The notes: generated from the letters alone by a model not told the origin. Shown: positions 42,717 to 53,442, counted from the stretch's first letter. The stretch: 64,000 bases of DNA from Noviherbaspirillum aridicola (GCF_019656455.1 NZ_BPMK01000010.1:1-64000), one strand, 5' to 3'. Numbers and translations: made by a program.

Positions 42717-45700
42717 ATGCCCCCTATGCCATCCAAACTGCAAAAACGCCCGGCACGCGGCACGTTCTGCTTGAAGACGCTCAGCGCGGCTGTTGTATCG
42801 GCGCTCGTATTTTCCAACGCATACGCGGCAGGCCTTGGCAAGCTCACCGTCCTTTCCCCTCTCGGCCAGCCCCTGCGCGCCGAGATCGAGCTGACCTCGG
42901 TATCGAAGGAGGAGGCTGGCAATCTCGTGGCGAAGCTGGCTTCGCCGGAGACCTTCCGGCAGGCGAACATCGATTACAGCAGCGTGCTCAACTCGCTGCA
43001 GTTCGCGGTGGACCAGCGCGGCGGCCGCCAGTTCGTGCGCGTCACCTCGACCCAGCCTCTGAACGAGCCTTTCGTCGACATGCTGCTCGAGCTGTCCGGT
43101 CCGAATGGCCGTATCGTCCGTGAATACACCTTCCTGCTGGATCCCGCGGATCTGCGCAACAGCCAGTCGGCCCAGGTAGCGCCGGTGCCCGCGCCCGCGC
43201 AACGTGGCGCCCAGGCGGCGCCTGCCCAGCGCAGCGCAGCCCCTGCCGCCCAGCCTGCTCCCGCAGCCCAGCGCGCCGAGCGTCCCGCGCCGACAGCGCC
43301 GGCCGCGCCTGCGGCAGAGCGCGGCGCCGCCGGCGAGCAGTATCAGGTCCGCAAGGGCGACACGCTTGCGAAGATCGCCGGCCAGGTCAAGCCGAACGGC
43401 ATCTCGCTCGACCAGATGCTGGTGGCGTTGTATCGCAACAACCCGGACGCATTCGCCGGTCAGAACATGAACCGCTTGCGCGCCGGCCAGATTCTCTCCG
43501 TCCCCGACGCGGAAGCCGCGCGCGGCGTGAGCGCCGATGAAGCGCGTCGCGTCGTGCTCGCGCAGTCGGCCGATTTCCAGAACTACCGCAGCAAGCTGGC
43601 CGGCCAGGTGGCCGACGCGACCGCGCAGACCAGCGCCGGCGCGCGCCAGGCCGGCGGCGGCAAGATCACCGCGCAGGTCGAGGAAAGGGCAACGCCGGCG
43701 TCGGAGGCGAAAGACAAGCTCAAGCTGTCCAACGCGGCACCCGCCGGCACCGCTGCCAGCGCGGAAGACGTGATCGCGAAGGAAAAGGCCCTGGCCGAGG
43801 CGAATGCCCGCGTCAAGGAACTGGAACGCAACGTGAGCGAGCTCCAGAAGCTCCTCGAGATCAAGAACAAGAATCTCGCCGAGCAGCAGAAGCAGGCGGA
43901 CGCCGCCAGGACGGCCGCGCCTGCTGCAGCCGCCGCAGCGCCCGCAGCCGCCGCGTCCGCGCCGGCTCCGTCTGCGGCCGCGGACAAGACTGCCGCCGCC
44001 AGCCCCCCGGCAGGCGCCGCCGCAGCCGATGCGGGAACCAGCCCGAAGGAAGCCGACAAGCCGGCGGAGAAGGCGGAAGCAGGCAATGCCGCGGCAAGCG
44101 CGGAGGCCGAAAAGCCGGCCGCGCCGCCGGTTGCGGCAGCGCCCGCCAAGCCCGCCGCGAAAACACCGGCGCCGGCACCGGCGCCGGCTCCCGAGCCGAG
44201 CTTCGTCGACAGCCTGCTCGACAACCCGCTGGTGATGCCCGGCCTCGGCGCGCTGCTCGTCGCGCTCGGCGGTCTCGGCATCTACCGGGCCCGTCGCCAG
44301 AAGCAGAGCAAACAGTTCGAAGACAGCCTGATCACCGATTCCAACCTCAAGGCCAATTCGCTGTTCGGCTCCACCGGCGGACAGAGCGTCGATACCAGCA
44401 ACAGCGTCTTCAACTCCAGCTTCTCGCCGTCGGCGAGCCAGCTCGACACCAACGAGGTCGACCCGGTAGCCGAAGCGGATGTCTACATCGCTTACGGTCG
44501 CGACGCGCAGGCGGAGGAAATCCTCAAGGAGGCACTGCGCACCCAGCCGGAACGCCACGCGGTACGCGTCAAGCTGCTCGAGATCTATTCCAACCGCAAG
44601 GACCTACGCGCATTCGAGGTGCTGGCGACCGAGCTGTATGGCATGACCAAGGGCGAGGGCGAGGAATGGGCGCAGGCGGCCGCAATGGGCGCGGCCATCG
44701 ACCCGAACAACCCGCTCTACGGCGGCGCCCGCGAAGGCCGCCCGGCAGCGGAGCCCTCGACCGTGCTGGCCGCGCCGACGCAGCCGCTGGACGAGCAGGG
44801 GCTGGCGACACTGCTCGCCGATACCCAGGCCGATACCGGCGCGCTCGATGCGGACAGTCCGCTGGATGCCGATTCGTCGTATTTCAGCAACACGAAGCCG
44901 GGTGCCGATACCGTCGCGCAGACGGCCGAAAGCGTGCCGGAACTGCAAGCCGACGCGCCTGCCCCGGCAGCCGGCGTTTCCTCCAACGACCTGGATTTCG
45001 ACCTGGACGGCATGAACCTGGCCGACATGCAGGTGCCGAACACGATCCCGCGCCCGATGCCGGCCGAACCGCCGGCGGAGATCGCATCGATCGACTTCAA
45101 CTTCCTGGACGAGCCGCTGACCCCGAAGGCGCAGCAGGAAGGAGCCGGCGACGCGACGCCCGCGGCGGCAGCCGAGCCGCAGATCGATTTCGATATCCCC
45201 GGATTCTCGCAATCGTCGGCACCGCTGCAGTCCGAGGCACCGTTGCAGCCCGAGCCCGTACAGATCCCCGAAATCAAGGATCTCGAGTTCACGCTGAAGG
45301 ATGAGGCACCGCTGGCCGAGCCCGAGATCCCGGCCATCCCGGAACTGGAATCCAGGCCTGCCGCCGCTGACTTCGCGATGCCCCTCGACACGAGCTTCGA
45401 CGCGAAATTCGACAAGGCGCCGCTGGACATGTCGATTCCGGAGCTGGACGAGACCGCCGCGCAGACCCGGCAGGAGCCTGCGGCCACCAATCCGCTGGAC
45501 TTCGACCTTTCCGGCATCAGCCTCGAACTCGGCTCGTCGGACGGCAAGACCGATGGTGCGGCCGACTTCGGCCTGGCCGATATCGGCGCGCTCGGCGACG
45601 CGTCGGCCTCCGCAGTGGCCGAGATGGCGACCAAGCTGGACCTGGCGATCGCCTATCAGGAGATCGGCGACAAGGAAGGCGCGCGCGAACTGCTGGACGA

Positions 45701-45767
45701 AGTTCTCAAGGGCGGCACGCCAGAGCAGAGCGAGCGGGCCAAGTCCCTGCTGCACGAACTCGCCTGA
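42717..45767 (+). CDS. fimV: FimV-family polar peptidoglycan-binding protein
   Basis: Large inner-membrane protein, 1016 residues from this start, related to FimV/HubP, which organises the cell pole and type IV pilus function. Order: signal-like helix (about 18-38) ending NAYAAGLGKL, FimV N-terminal domain (about 39-150), Ala/Pro linker, LysM domain with YQVRKGDTLAKIAGQV (about 208-262), coiled coil with LERNVSELQKLLEIKNK, a long Ala/Pro/Glu linker, membrane helix (about 500-520), an acidic cytoplasmic region, and the C-terminal TPR-like domain LDLAIAYQEIGDKEGARELL. The start is uncertain: 42651 and 42726 are alternatives. Confidence 0.92.
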   Translation: MPPMPSKLQKRPARGTFCLKTLSAAVVSALVFSNAYAAGLGKLTVLSPLGQPLRAEIELTSVSKEEAGNLVAKLASPETFRQANIDYSSVLNSLQFAVDQRGGRQFVRVTSTQPLNEPFVDMLLELSGPNGRIVREYTFLLDPADLRNSQSAQVAPVPAPAQRGAQAAPAQRSAAPAAQPAPAAQRAERPAPTAPAAPAAERGAAGEQYQVRKGDTLAKIAGQVKPNGISLDQMLVALYRNNPDAFAGQNMNRLRAGQILSVPDAEAARGVSADEARRVVLAQSADFQNYRSKLAGQVADATAQTSAGARQAGGGKITAQVEERATPASEAKDKLKLSNAAPAGTAASAEDVIAKEKALAEANARVKELERNVSELQKLLEIKNKNLAEQQKQADAARTAAPAAAAAAPAAAASAPAPSAAADKTAAASPPAGAAAADAGTSPKEADKPAEKAEAGNAAASAEAEKPAAPPVAAAPAKPAAKTPAPAPAPAPEPSFVDSLLDNPLVMPGLGALLVALGGLGIYRARRQKQSKQFEDSLITDSNLKANSLFGSTGGQSVDTSNSVFNSSFSPSASQLDTNEVDPVAEADVYIAYGRDAQAEEILKEALRTQPERHAVRVKLLEIYSNRKDLRAFEVLATELYGMTKGEGEEWAQAAAMGAAIDPNNPLYGGAREGRPAAEPSTVLAAPTQPLDEQGLATLLADTQADTGALDADSPLDADSSYFSNTKPGADTVAQTAESVPELQADAPAPAAGVSSNDLDFDLDGMNLADMQVPNTIPRPMPAEPPAEIASIDFNFLDEPLTPKAQQEGAGDATPAAAAEPQIDFDIPGFSQSSAPLQSEAPLQPEPVQIPEIKDLEFTLKDEAPLAEPEIPAIPELESRPAAADFAMPLDTSFDAKFDKAPLDMSIPELDETAAQTRQEPAATNPLDFDLSGISLELGSSDGKTDGAADFGLADIGALGDASASAVAEMATKLDLAIAYQEIGDKEGARELLDEVLKGGTPEQSERAKSLLHELA

Positions 45768-45784
45768 GCAGGCGGCATCCCTGG

Positions 45785-45823
45785 AAACGGGCGCGGCGAA
45801 ATGCCTGCGCCCGTTTTCATTTG
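45785..45823 (+). terminator. Intrinsic terminator after fimV
   Basis: Ten-bp arms (45785-45794, 45807-45816), 12-base loop, then TTTTCATTT. It ends the fimV transcript. The rest of the gap before truA (45824-45983) contains a TATGAT at 45943-45948 that may be the truA -10. Confidence 0.85.
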
Positions 45824-45983
45824 CGCGGCGGAATCGAAGTGACGATGAGCAGACGGGAGAGCGTCCCGGCCCGCATCCCGCATCACGTATGGTGCTCGCC
45901 CCATGTTCGGCCCCCGATCGGCCCGGTCCGGCGCGGTCCGGGTATGATGCGCATCTTCCGAATCAGACAAAGCTGGAGATGAA

Positions 45984-46829
45984 TTGAGAAGGATAGCTCT
46001 CGGAGTGCAGTACGACGGTTCGTCGTGGCGCGGCTGGCAGACCCAGCCCGGCGGCGGCACCGTGCAGGACACGCTGGAAGCGGCGTTGCAGCGCTTCGCG
46101 CTCACGCCGGTCGCGACGACCTGCGCCGGACGTACCGACGCCGGGGTGCATGCGCTGGAGCAGGTGGTTCATTTCGACACCGCGCTCGATCGCGAGATGT
46201 TTTCCTGGGTGCGCGGCGTGAACGCGTTCCTGCCGCCGTCGATCGCCGTGCGCTGGGCGACCGGCGTGCCGGGCGGCGGCGACGGTTTCCATGCCCGCTT
46301 TTCGGCGACCTCCCGCACCTATCACTACGTCCTCTACAATCATCCGGTAAGGTCGCCGCTGCTGAGCGGGAAAGCAGGCTGGGTATTCCGCCCGCTCGAC
46401 ATCGAACGCATGCGCGCAGCCGCCGCGCATCTGATCGGCACGCATGATTTTTCCGCCTTCCGGGCGGCCGAGTGCCAGGCGAAGTCGCCGGTCAAGCAGA
46501 TGCATTCGATCGAGCTGGCACGGCAGGGGGATATCATCGTCATCACGCTGACGGCCAGCGCTTTCCTGCATCACATGGTGCGCAACATCGTCGGCTCGCT
46601 GATCGTCGTGGGCAACGGCAACCAGCCGCCGGAGTGGATCGCCGCCATCCTTGCCGGGCGCGACCGCAGCCAGGCGGCGCCAACCTTCATGCCGGACGGC
46701 CTGTACCTCGGACGCATCGGCTACGCAGGAACATGGGGACTGCCGCAGGAGCAGCCCGCCATGTTCCCGTGGCTGCAACGCGACCACGCCGATGTCACGG
46801 ACATGGCCACCTCACGGGAGTCAACATGA
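45984..46829 (+). CDS. truA: tRNA pseudouridine(38-40) synthase TruA
   Basis: Converts U38-U40 in the anticodon arm of several tRNAs to pseudouridine. 281 residues. N-terminal [17 protein letters not shown], catalytic Asp in [19 protein letters not shown], then [13 protein letters not shown]. The start is TTG at 45984: the nearby ATG (45979) is out of frame and meets a stop at once, and GGAG (45975-45978) is suitably placed. It overlaps trpF by 4 bases. Confidence 0.96.
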   Translation: MRRIALGVQYDGSSWRGWQTQPGGGTVQDTLEAALQRFALTPVATTCAGRTDAGVHALEQVVHFDTALDREMFSWVRGVNAFLPPSIAVRWATGVPGGGDGFHARFSATSRTYHYVLYNHPVRSPLLSGKAGWVFRPLDIERMRAAAAHLIGTHDFSAFRAAECQAKSPVKQMHSIELARQGDIIVITLTASAFLHHMVRNIVGSLIVVGNGNQPPEWIAAILAGRDRSQAAPTFMPDGLYLGRIGYAGTWGLPQEQPAMFPWLQRDHADVTDMATSREST

Positions 46830-47491
46830 GCAAGCGAACCCGAATAAAGATCTGCGGCCTGCGCACCGTCGAGGACATCGGCGCCGCCGTCGACGGCGGC
46901 GCCGACGCCATCGGGCTGGTCTTTTATCCTGCCAGCCCGCGCCATATCGAACCCGCCGCCGCCGCGGCGCTGCTGGCCGGCCTGCCTCCCTATGTGACGG
47001 TGACCGGACTGTTCGTCAACGCGACGCCGGAGGAGGTCGGCGCGGTGCTGCGCCAGGTGCCGGTTTCGCTGCTGCAGTTCCATGGCGATGAAACCCCCGC
47101 CGAATGCGCGACGCTCGCCGAAGCGCTGAACCGGCCCTTCATGCGCGCGCTGCGGGTGACGCCCGATATGCAGGCGGACGATTTGCTAGAATACGAGCGC
47201 AACTGCCGCGCTACCGGCCGGCATTTTTCCGGCCTGCTGCTCGACGCATTCGTCGAGGGGTATGGCGGCGGTGGAAAGGTATTCGATTGGTCTCTCATTC
47301 CAAAAGAGCTCGCGCCTCGGGTCGTTTTGAGTGGTGGCTTGAACGCGCAAAACGCGGCTGAAGCGGTCCGCCAGGTAGGCCCTTACGGGGTCGACGTCAG
47401 CAGCGGCGTCGAGCGCGCAAAGGGCATCAAGGATCCGGCACGCATCCGGGATTTCATCGCAGCGGTCCGGCGGGCAGACGCCCGTCCATGA
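46826..47491 (+). CDS. trpF: Phosphoribosylanthranilate isomerase
   Basis: Third step of tryptophan synthesis, an Amadori rearrangement in a (beta/alpha)8 barrel. 221 residues. [13 protein letters not shown] carries the catalytic Cys; [19 protein letters not shown] contains the catalytic Asp; [11 protein letters not shown] and [20 protein letters not shown] bind phosphate. The start lies in the truA stop (ATGA), so trpF depends on truA translation. The truA-trpF-trpB-trpA order is usual in betaproteobacteria. Confidence 0.97.
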   Translation: MSKRTRIKICGLRTVEDIGAAVDGGADAIGLVFYPASPRHIEPAAAAALLAGLPPYVTVTGLFVNATPEEVGAVLRQVPVSLLQFHGDETPAECATLAEALNRPFMRALRVTPDMQADDLLEYERNCRATGRHFSGLLLDAFVEGYGGGGKVFDWSLIPKELAPRVVLSGGLNAQNAAEAVRQVGPYGVDVSSGVERAKGIKDPARIRDFIAAVRRADARP

Positions 47492-47530
47492 GCGCAGGCT
47501 GCGAGTGCAGCGAACACAGAGAGTCAGACC

Positions 47531-48799
47531 ATGAAAGAATTGAATGCGCTGGAGCATTTCTCCGAGCGCCAGCCCCTGGCGCAAACCGCCATCTACCAAT
47601 CCGCCCATTATCATCTTCCCGACTCGCGCGGCCATTTCGGGCCTTATGGCGGCAGTTTCGTTTCCGAGACGCTGACGCATGCGCTGACGCAGCTGAAGGA
47701 AGGCTACGCCAGGTTCCGCACCGATCCGGAGTTCCTGGCCGAATTCGACAACGAGCTCAAGCATTTCGTCGGCCGTCCCAGCCCGATCTACCACGCCAGG
47801 CGCTGGTCCGAGATGATGGGCGGCGCGCAGATCTACTTCAAGCGCGAAGATCTCAACCATACCGGCGCCCACAAGATCAATAACGTGATCGGACAGGCGC
47901 TGCTGGCCAAGCGCATGGGCAAGCCGCGCGTGATCGCCGAGACCGGCGCCGGGCAGCACGGCGTCGCCACCGCGACCATCTGCGCCCGCTTCGGCCTGGA
48001 ATGCGTGGTGTACATGGGTGCCGAGGACGTCAAGCGCCAGGTGCAGAACGTCTACCGGATGGAGCTGCTCGGCGCGAAGGTGGTGCCGGTGGAATCCGGC
48101 TCGAAGACGCTCAAGGACGCGCTCAACGAAGCCATGCGCGACTGGGTGACGAACGTCGAGAACACTTTCTACATCATCGGCACCGTGGCCGGGCCGCATC
48201 CCTACCCGATGATGGTGCGCGACTTCCAGTCGGTGATCGGCAAGGAATGCCTGGTGCAGATGCCGGAGATGACGGGCCGCCAGCCCGACTATGTCGTGGC
48301 CTGCATCGGCGGCGGCTCGAATGCGATGGGCATCTTCTATCCGTACATCGACGAGCAGCAGGTGCACTTGGTCGGGGTCGAGGCGGCAGGCGAGGGGCTG
48401 GAAAGCGGCCGCCATTCCGCTTCGCTGATCGCGGGCACGCCCGGCGTCCTGCATGGCAACCGCACTTACCTGCTGCAGGATGAGAACGGCCAGATCATCG
48501 AGACCCACTCGGTGTCGGCCGGCCTCGATTATCCGGGCGTCGGGCCGGAGCATGCCTGGCTCAAGGATTCCGGCCGCGCCAGCTATGTCGCGGTGACCGA
48601 CGAGGAGGCGCTCGAAGCCTTCCACAATTGCTGCCGCATCGAAGGCATCATCCCGGCGCTCGAATCCAGCCATGCGCTCGCCCATGCCGCGAAGCTGGCG
48701 GCCACGCTGCCCCGGGACAAGATCGTGCTGGCCAACCTGTCCGGTCGCGGCGACAAGGACATGCACACGGTGGCGGAACGGATGAAGAAAAAATTCTGA
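47531..48799 (+). CDS. trpB: Tryptophan synthase beta chain
   Basis: PLP subunit that joins indole and serine. 422 residues. The PLP lysine is in [16 protein letters not shown], the catalytic Glu in [12 protein letters not shown], the phosphate-binding GGGSNAMG loop and the C-terminal [13 protein letters not shown] 39-base gap separates it from trpF, including an ACACAGAGAG stretch just before the start. No DNA methyltransferase gene lies between trpB and trpA, as it does in some relatives. Confidence 0.98.
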   Translation: MKELNALEHFSERQPLAQTAIYQSAHYHLPDSRGHFGPYGGSFVSETLTHALTQLKEGYARFRTDPEFLAEFDNELKHFVGRPSPIYHARRWSEMMGGAQIYFKREDLNHTGAHKINNVIGQALLAKRMGKPRVIAETGAGQHGVATATICARFGLECVVYMGAEDVKRQVQNVYRMELLGAKVVPVESGSKTLKDALNEAMRDWVTNVENTFYIIGTVAGPHPYPMMVRDFQSVIGKECLVQMPEMTGRQPDYVVACIGGGSNAMGIFYPYIDEQQVHLVGVEAAGEGLESGRHSASLIAGTPGVLHGNRTYLLQDENGQIIETHSVSAGLDYPGVGPEHAWLKDSGRASYVAVTDEEALEAFHNCCRIEGIIPALESSHALAHAAKLAATLPRDKIVLANLSGRGDKDMHTVAERMKKKF

Positions 48800-48879
48800 T
48801 CCGCAAGCCGTTCTTATCCGATAACAACCGTCAGCGGCCGGCAGGAGCGCCGGCCGCCCAACAAGTCGAGTCCACACCC

Positions 48880-49677
48880 ATGTCCCGCATCCAATCCAGA
48901 TTGCAAGCGCTGGCCGCCGCCGGCCGCAAAGGCCTGATCCCCTTCATCACCGCCGGCGATCCGGCGCCCGAACTCACCGTGCCGCTGATGCATGCGCTCG
49001 TGGCCGGCGGTGCCGACATCATCGAACTGGGCGTCCCTTTTTCCGATCCAATGGCTGACGGACCGGTCATCCAGCGCGCCTCCGAACGTGCATTGGCCAA
49101 CGGCGTGTGCCTGAAACAGGTGCTGCAGTTCGTGCGCGAATTCCGCGGCACCGACCAGGAGACGCCGGTCGTGCTGATGGGTTATGCCAACCCGATAGAA
49201 AGAATGGGCGCGCAGCAATTCGTCGACGCGGCCGCGCAGGCGGGCGTGGACGGTGTGCTGGTCGTCGATTACCCGCCCGAAGAATGCGAAGAGTTCGCCG
49301 GCCTGCTCGCGCGGCAAAAGCTCGATCCCATCTTCCTGCTGGCGCCCACTTCCACTGAGGAACGGATCGCCCAGGTCGGCAAGATTGCCAGCGGCTATGT
49401 CTACTACGTGTCGCTCAAGGGTGTCACCGGATCCGGCCATCTCGACCTGGAGGCGGTGGCCGGCAAGATCCCGGAGATCAAGAAGCATGTGAAGGTGCCG
49501 GTCGGCGTCGGCTTCGGCATCCGGGACGCCGAGACCGCGAGGGCGATCGCGTCGGTGTCGGATGCGGTCGTGATCGGCAGCCGCATCATCCAGGAACTGG
49601 AAAACACGCAGCGCGAGAACGCGGTACAGGCTGTACAGACTTTCATCTCCGGCATCCGCAAGGCGCTGGACGCGTAA
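48880..49677 (+). CDS. trpA: Tryptophan synthase alpha chain
   Basis: Releases indole from indole-3-glycerol phosphate and channels it to TrpB. 265 residues. Catalytic Glu in [19 protein letters not shown], Asp in [13 protein letters not shown], then [11 protein letters not shown] and [14 protein letters not shown]. The start at 48880 gives the canonical [12 protein letters not shown]; the longer open frame overlaps trpB. Last trp gene of the cluster. Confidence 0.98.
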   Translation: MSRIQSRLQALAAAGRKGLIPFITAGDPAPELTVPLMHALVAGGADIIELGVPFSDPMADGPVIQRASERALANGVCLKQVLQFVREFRGTDQETPVVLMGYANPIERMGAQQFVDAAAQAGVDGVLVVDYPPEECEEFAGLLARQKLDPIFLLAPTSTEERIAQVGKIASGYVYYVSLKGVTGSGHLDLEAVAGKIPEIKKHVKVPVGVGFGIRDAETARAIASVSDAVVIGSRIIQELENTQRENAVQAVQTFISGIRKALDA

Positions 49678-49707
49678 TTGTTGCGACAAGTGCATTGCCG
49701 GCTGTTA

Positions 49708-49737
49708 TTGGCGCATAGCAAGGCAGCCGGGTACAAT
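49708..49737 (+). promoter_or_regulatory. Probable promoter of the accD-folC-SPOR-cvpA-purF run
   Basis: TTGGCG (49708-49713), 18-base spacer, TACAAT (49732-49737), 32 bases before the accD start. A 7-bp inverted repeat (49698-49704, 49724-49730) brackets the -35; it might be a weak trpA terminator or an operator. Confidence 0.5.
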
Positions 49738-49769
49738 GCCGCAACCCGAAAAACCGTTAAGAGGACTCC

Positions 49770-50639
49770 ATGAGCTGGCTTGAGAAACTGCTACCCCCGC
49801 GCATACAGCGTTCGTCCGCGAACCGCCGCTCGGTGCCCGAGGGGTTGTGGGTCAAATGCCCGTCCTGCGAAGCGGTGCTTTACCGCACCGACCTGGAGAG
49901 CAATCTGCATGTGTGCCCGAAGTGCGATCACCACATGCGCATCCGCGCGCGCGACCGCCTGGACGCACTGCTCGACGCCGGCGGCCGGTATGAGATCGGC
50001 CAGGAAGTGCTGCCGGTCGATACCCTGAAATTCAAGGACAGCAAGAAGTATCCGGATCGCCTCAAGGATGCCATCGACGGCACCGGCGAAACCGACGCCA
50101 TGGTGGTCATGGGCGGCGCGATCATGACCGTGCCGGTCGTGGTGGCCTGCTTCGAGTTCGAGTTCATGGGCGGCTCGATGGGTTCGGTGGTCGGCGAGCG
50201 TTTTGCCCGCGGCGCGCAGACCGCGCTGGAGCAGAAGGTCCCGTTCATCTGCATCACCGCCACCGGCGGCGCGCGGATGCAGGAAGGCCTGCTCTCGCTG
50301 ATGCAGATGGCCAAAACCACGTCGATGCTGACCAAGCTGTCGGAGAAGAAGCTGCCGTTCATCTCGGTCCTGACCGATCCGACCATGGGCGGCGTGTCGG
50401 CCTCGTTCGCCTTCATGGGCGACGTGGTGATCGCCGAACCGAAGGCGCTGATCGGCTTTGCCGGCCCGCGCGTGATCGAGAATACGGTGCGCGAAAAACT
50501 GCCGGAAGGCTTCCAGCGGGCAGAATTCCTGCTTCAGAAGGGCGCGATCGACATGATCGTGGACCGCCGCAAGATGCGCGAGGAAATCGCCCGGCTGCTC
50601 GCGCTGCTGCAGAACCAGGCGGCCGAAGTCGTGTCCTGA
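49770..50639 (+). CDS. accD: Acetyl-CoA carboxylase carboxyltransferase subunit beta
   Basis: Carboxyltransferase subunit that with AccA moves CO2 from biotin to acetyl-CoA, first step of fatty-acid synthesis. 289 residues. An N-terminal zinc ribbon uses Cys30, Cys33, Cys49 and Cys52. The crotonase-fold core has [21 protein letters not shown] and [21 protein letters not shown] terminator follows, so folC is expressed partly by read-through. Confidence 0.98.
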   Translation: MSWLEKLLPPRIQRSSANRRSVPEGLWVKCPSCEAVLYRTDLESNLHVCPKCDHHMRIRARDRLDALLDAGGRYEIGQEVLPVDTLKFKDSKKYPDRLKDAIDGTGETDAMVVMGGAIMTVPVVVACFEFEFMGGSMGSVVGERFARGAQTALEQKVPFICITATGGARMQEGLLSLMQMAKTTSMLTKLSEKKLPFISVLTDPTMGGVSASFAFMGDVVIAEPKALIGFAGPRVIENTVREKLPEGFQRAEFLLQKGAIDMIVDRRKMREEIARLLALLQNQAAEVVS

Positions 50640-50660
50640 CAGGACGCGCGCACACCATCG

Positions 50661-50685
50661 AGCCCGGCCTGGTCCGGGCTTTTTT
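50661..50685 (+). terminator. Intrinsic terminator after accD
   Basis: Seven-bp arms (50661-50667, 50674-50680), CCTGGT loop, TTTTT at 50681-50685. It lies 26 bases before folC. Confidence 0.85.
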
Positions 50686-50711
50686 GCTTTGATACGAACC
50701 CGGATCTCATC

Positions 50712-52016
50712 ATGCAAACCCTACCCAGCACGCTGCAGGAGTGGCTCGCCAGGCTCGAAACCATGCATCCGAAGGCGATCGACCTCGGCCTGCAACGGGT
50801 CAGCGAGGTCAAGAACCGCCTCGGCATCCACTTCGACTGCCCCGTCATCACCGTCGGCGGCACCAATGGCAAGGGATCGACCTGCGCCATGCTCGAATCC
50901 ATCCTGCTTCAGGCCGGCTATCGTGTCGGGCTGTACACCTCGCCGCATCTGCTGGACTTCAACGAGCGGGCAAGGATCAATGGCGAGCCGGTAAGCGACG
51001 ACGCGCTGGTCGAGCAGTTTGCCGCGGTGGAAGCGCAGCGCGGCGAGGTATCGCTGACCTATTTCGAATTCACCACCCTGGCCATCCTGAGGCTGTTCGC
51101 GCAGGCGGGGCTGGATGCCGTGATCCTCGAGGTGGGCCTCGGCGGCAGGCTGGACGCGGTCAATGCCATCGACGCGGACGTCGCCATCGTCACCAGCGTG
51201 GATATCGACCACACCGAATACCTGGGCGATACCCGCGACAAGATCGGCTTCGAGAAGGCGGGCATTTTCCGGCCGGGCAGGGCGGCGATCTGCGGCGACC
51301 CGGTGCCGCCGCAGTCGCTGATCGACCATGCGCAGGCCATCGGCGCCGATCTCTGGCTGTTCGGCCGGGATTTCAATTATTCGGGCGACAAGCAGCAATG
51401 GAATTACGGCGGCCGCGGGCAGCGGCGCAATTCGCTCGGTTATCCCAGCCTGCGCGGCGCCAACCAGCTGCTCAATGCCTCGGCGGCGCTGGCCGCGCTC
51501 GAAGCGCTGCGCCACCGCCTGCCGGTCGGCGCCCAGGAAGTGCGCAATGGCCTGGTGCTGGTCGAATTGCCGGGACGCTTCCAGGTACTGCCCGGACGGC
51601 CGAGCGTGATTCTCGACGTGGCGCACAATCCACACGCGGCCGCAACGCTCGGTCAGAATCTCGACAACATGGGTTTCTTTCCCTACACCTGGGCCGTGTT
51701 CGGCGCGATGCAGGACAAGGACGTCGCCGGCGTCGTCGCCCAGCTCAAGGACCGGGTGGACCACTGGTGCCTGACCGGCCTGCCGCTGCCGCGTGCCGCC
51801 ACCGCGGAGCGCCTGCGCCAGGCGCTGGCGGACGCCGGCGTGGCGCCGAGCAATACGCCGGGTGCGGAACGCACGGTCCAGGCCTTCGACAGCCCCTGGG
51901 AAGCATTCGTCCATGCAAGAAACAGGGCGGGGGAGAATGATAGAATTGCGGTTTTCGGATCCTTCCTGACGGTAGCAGGCGTCATGGAAGGCATGCGGTC
52001 CAAGCGTCCGCTCTGA
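50712..52016 (+). CDS. folC: Bifunctional dihydrofolate synthase/folylpolyglutamate synthase
   Basis: Mur-ligase-family enzyme that adds glutamate to dihydropteroate and folates. 434 residues. P-loop GGTNGKGSTCAMLE, folate-binding YTSPHLLDFNERARING, metal-site segment VTSVDIDHTEYLG, and the C-terminal DVAHNPHAA. accD-folC adjacency is widely conserved. A SPOR-domain gene follows after 45 bases. Confidence 0.97.
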   Translation: MQTLPSTLQEWLARLETMHPKAIDLGLQRVSEVKNRLGIHFDCPVITVGGTNGKGSTCAMLESILLQAGYRVGLYTSPHLLDFNERARINGEPVSDDALVEQFAAVEAQRGEVSLTYFEFTTLAILRLFAQAGLDAVILEVGLGGRLDAVNAIDADVAIVTSVDIDHTEYLGDTRDKIGFEKAGIFRPGRAAICGDPVPPQSLIDHAQAIGADLWLFGRDFNYSGDKQQWNYGGRGQRRNSLGYPSLRGANQLLNASAALAALEALRHRLPVGAQEVRNGLVLVELPGRFQVLPGRPSVILDVAHNPHAAATLGQNLDNMGFFPYTWAVFGAMQDKDVAGVVAQLKDRVDHWCLTGLPLPRAATAERLRQALADAGVAPSNTPGAERTVQAFDSPWEAFVHARNRAGENDRIAVFGSFLTVAGVMEGMRSKRPL

Positions 52017-52061
52017 TCCGACGGTTTTTCGATCACCACCAGCACCCTGGCAGCCCCTCGC

Positions 52062-52931
52062 ATGAGCTTGTTATCGTTCCTCCGCAAAAACAAGCAGGAT
52101 TCCGACACGGATGACAGCACGTTCTATTCCCGCGCCGAGGAAGACTCCAAGGCGGTGCGCTCGCGCCGCCGCCCGCGGGGCAAGGGCGAGGCGGCCGCGG
52201 ATCCCGTGTTGCCCGAGAAGAAACGCGCCCGCCGGCGCCTGATCGGCGCAGTCGCGCTGGTGCTGGCGGCGGTGGTCGGCCTGCCGATGATTCTCGATTC
52301 CGAACCCAAGCCGCTGGCCGACGACATCGACATCCGCATCCCCTCCCGCGAAAAGGCCGCGCCGCCGCCGCCCGCCGCGGCCAAGCCCGGCGACCACCAG
52401 GCGGCGCTGGACGAGAAGGAAGAGGTCGTCGAGCCGGCAGCCGCTCCGGCCACGCCCGCCGCCCCCGCCGCCCCCGCCGAGAAAACGCCGCCCGCCAGGC
52501 CGGCGCCGGAAAAGCCCGAGGCCGTCAAGCCGCCCGTCGCCCAGGCCAGGCCCGAACCGAAGCCCGAACCGAAGCCCGAACCGAAGCCCGAACCCAGGCA
52601 GCAGGCCAAACCCGAAGCCAAACCGGCCGAGCCGCAGGATGACGCGCGCGCACGCGCCCTGCTCGAAGGCAAGGGCGATCCGAACGCGGACAAAAAAGAT
52701 TCGGGAAAATATGTAATCCAGGTGGCGGCACTTGCGACCAAAGAAAAGGTCAATGAGCTGCAATCGAAATTGAAGAGCGCTGGCATCAAGTCCTACACCC
52801 AGACGGTGTCCACCGCATCCGGCGAACGCACCCGTATCCGGGTCGGCCCGTTCGCCAGCAGGGATGAGGCGGAAAAAGTACGTGCCAGGATCGTCAACCT
52901 TGGCCTGAACGGAACCCTCGTTCCCGCCTGA
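52062..52931 (+). CDS. SPOR-domain cell-division protein (DedD type)
   Basis: Bitopic inner-membrane protein of 289 residues. A basic cytoplasmic N-terminus (Arg-rich at about 50-60) precedes one membrane helix (about 60-78). A long Pro/Ala/Glu/Lys linker with PEPK repeats follows, then the SPOR domain (about 212-289, YVIQVAALATKEKVNELQSKL), which binds denuded glycans at the septum. DedD is the usual family member at this position before cvpA. Its stop shares a base with the cvpA start. Confidence 0.9.
   Translation: MSLLSFLRKNKQDSDTDDSTFYSRAEEDSKAVRSRRRPRGKGEAAADPVLPEKKRARRRLIGAVALVLAAVVGLPMILDSEPKPLADDIDIRIPSREKAAPPPPAAAKPGDHQAALDEKEEVVEPAAAPATPAAPAAPAEKTPPARPAPEKPEAVKPPVAQARPEPKPEPKPEPKPEPRQQAKPEAKPAEPQDDARARALLEGKGDPNADKKDSGKYVIQVAALATKEKVNELQSKLKSAGIKSYTQTVSTASGERTRIRVGPFASRDEAEKVRARIVNLGLNGTLVPA
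52551..52595 (+). repeat. 12-base tandem repeat coding for Pro-Glu-Pro-Lys
   Basis: The unit CCCGAACCGAAG occurs three times without change (52551-52586) with a partial fourth copy. It encodes repeated PEPK in the periplasmic linker of the SPOR protein; the copy number can change by slippage without loss of frame. Confidence 0.85.
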
Positions 52932-53419
52932 TGACGATCTTCGACTACCTGGTGCTGTTCGTGCTGCTTTGCTCGATCATCATCAGCACCCTGCGCGGCC
53001 TGGTGAAAGAGATCTTGTCCCTGCTGAGCTGGATCATATCTTTCGTGGTGGCCAACGCATGGGGCGAGCCGCTCGCGGTGCTGCTGCCGGACCTGGTGCC
53101 CGGCAATACCCTGCGGCTGATCGTGGCATTCATCGCATTGTTCATCGGCACCCGGCTGCTGATGGCGCTGCTGACCATGGCGGTCGACGCGCTGATCAAG
53201 GCCAGTGGGCTGACGCTCGCCGACCGCGGGCTCGGCGGGCTGTTCGGCCTCGGGCGCGGACTGGTGCTGGTGCTGGCGGTGGTGCTGATGTGCGGAATGA
53301 CGGCATTGCCGCAGCAGCCGTTCTGGAAGGAAGCCTTGCTCAGTCCATTGGCGGAAACGGCGGCACGTACCGTCAAACCTTTCCTGCCTGGCGATGTCGC
53401 CCGGCATGTACAGTTTTAA
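52931..53419 (+). CDS. cvpA: CvpA family membrane protein
   Basis: Inner-membrane protein of 162 residues with four predicted helices (about 4-22, 27-45, 62-84, 100-122). The N-terminal FDYLVLFVLLCSIIISTLRGLVKEILSL and GLGGLFGLGRGLVLVLAVV match CvpA/colicin V production protein, an envelope-homeostasis factor commonly encoded before purF. It overlaps the upstream gene by one base (TGATG). Confidence 0.93.
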   Translation: MTIFDYLVLFVLLCSIIISTLRGLVKEILSLLSWIISFVVANAWGEPLAVLLPDLVPGNTLRLIVAFIALFIGTRLLMALLTMAVDALIKASGLTLADRGLGGLFGLGRGLVLVLAVVLMCGMTALPQQPFWKEALLSPLAETAARTVKPFLPGDVARHVQF

Positions 53420-53442
53420 ATCGTTCTGTTGAGGAGCCCACC

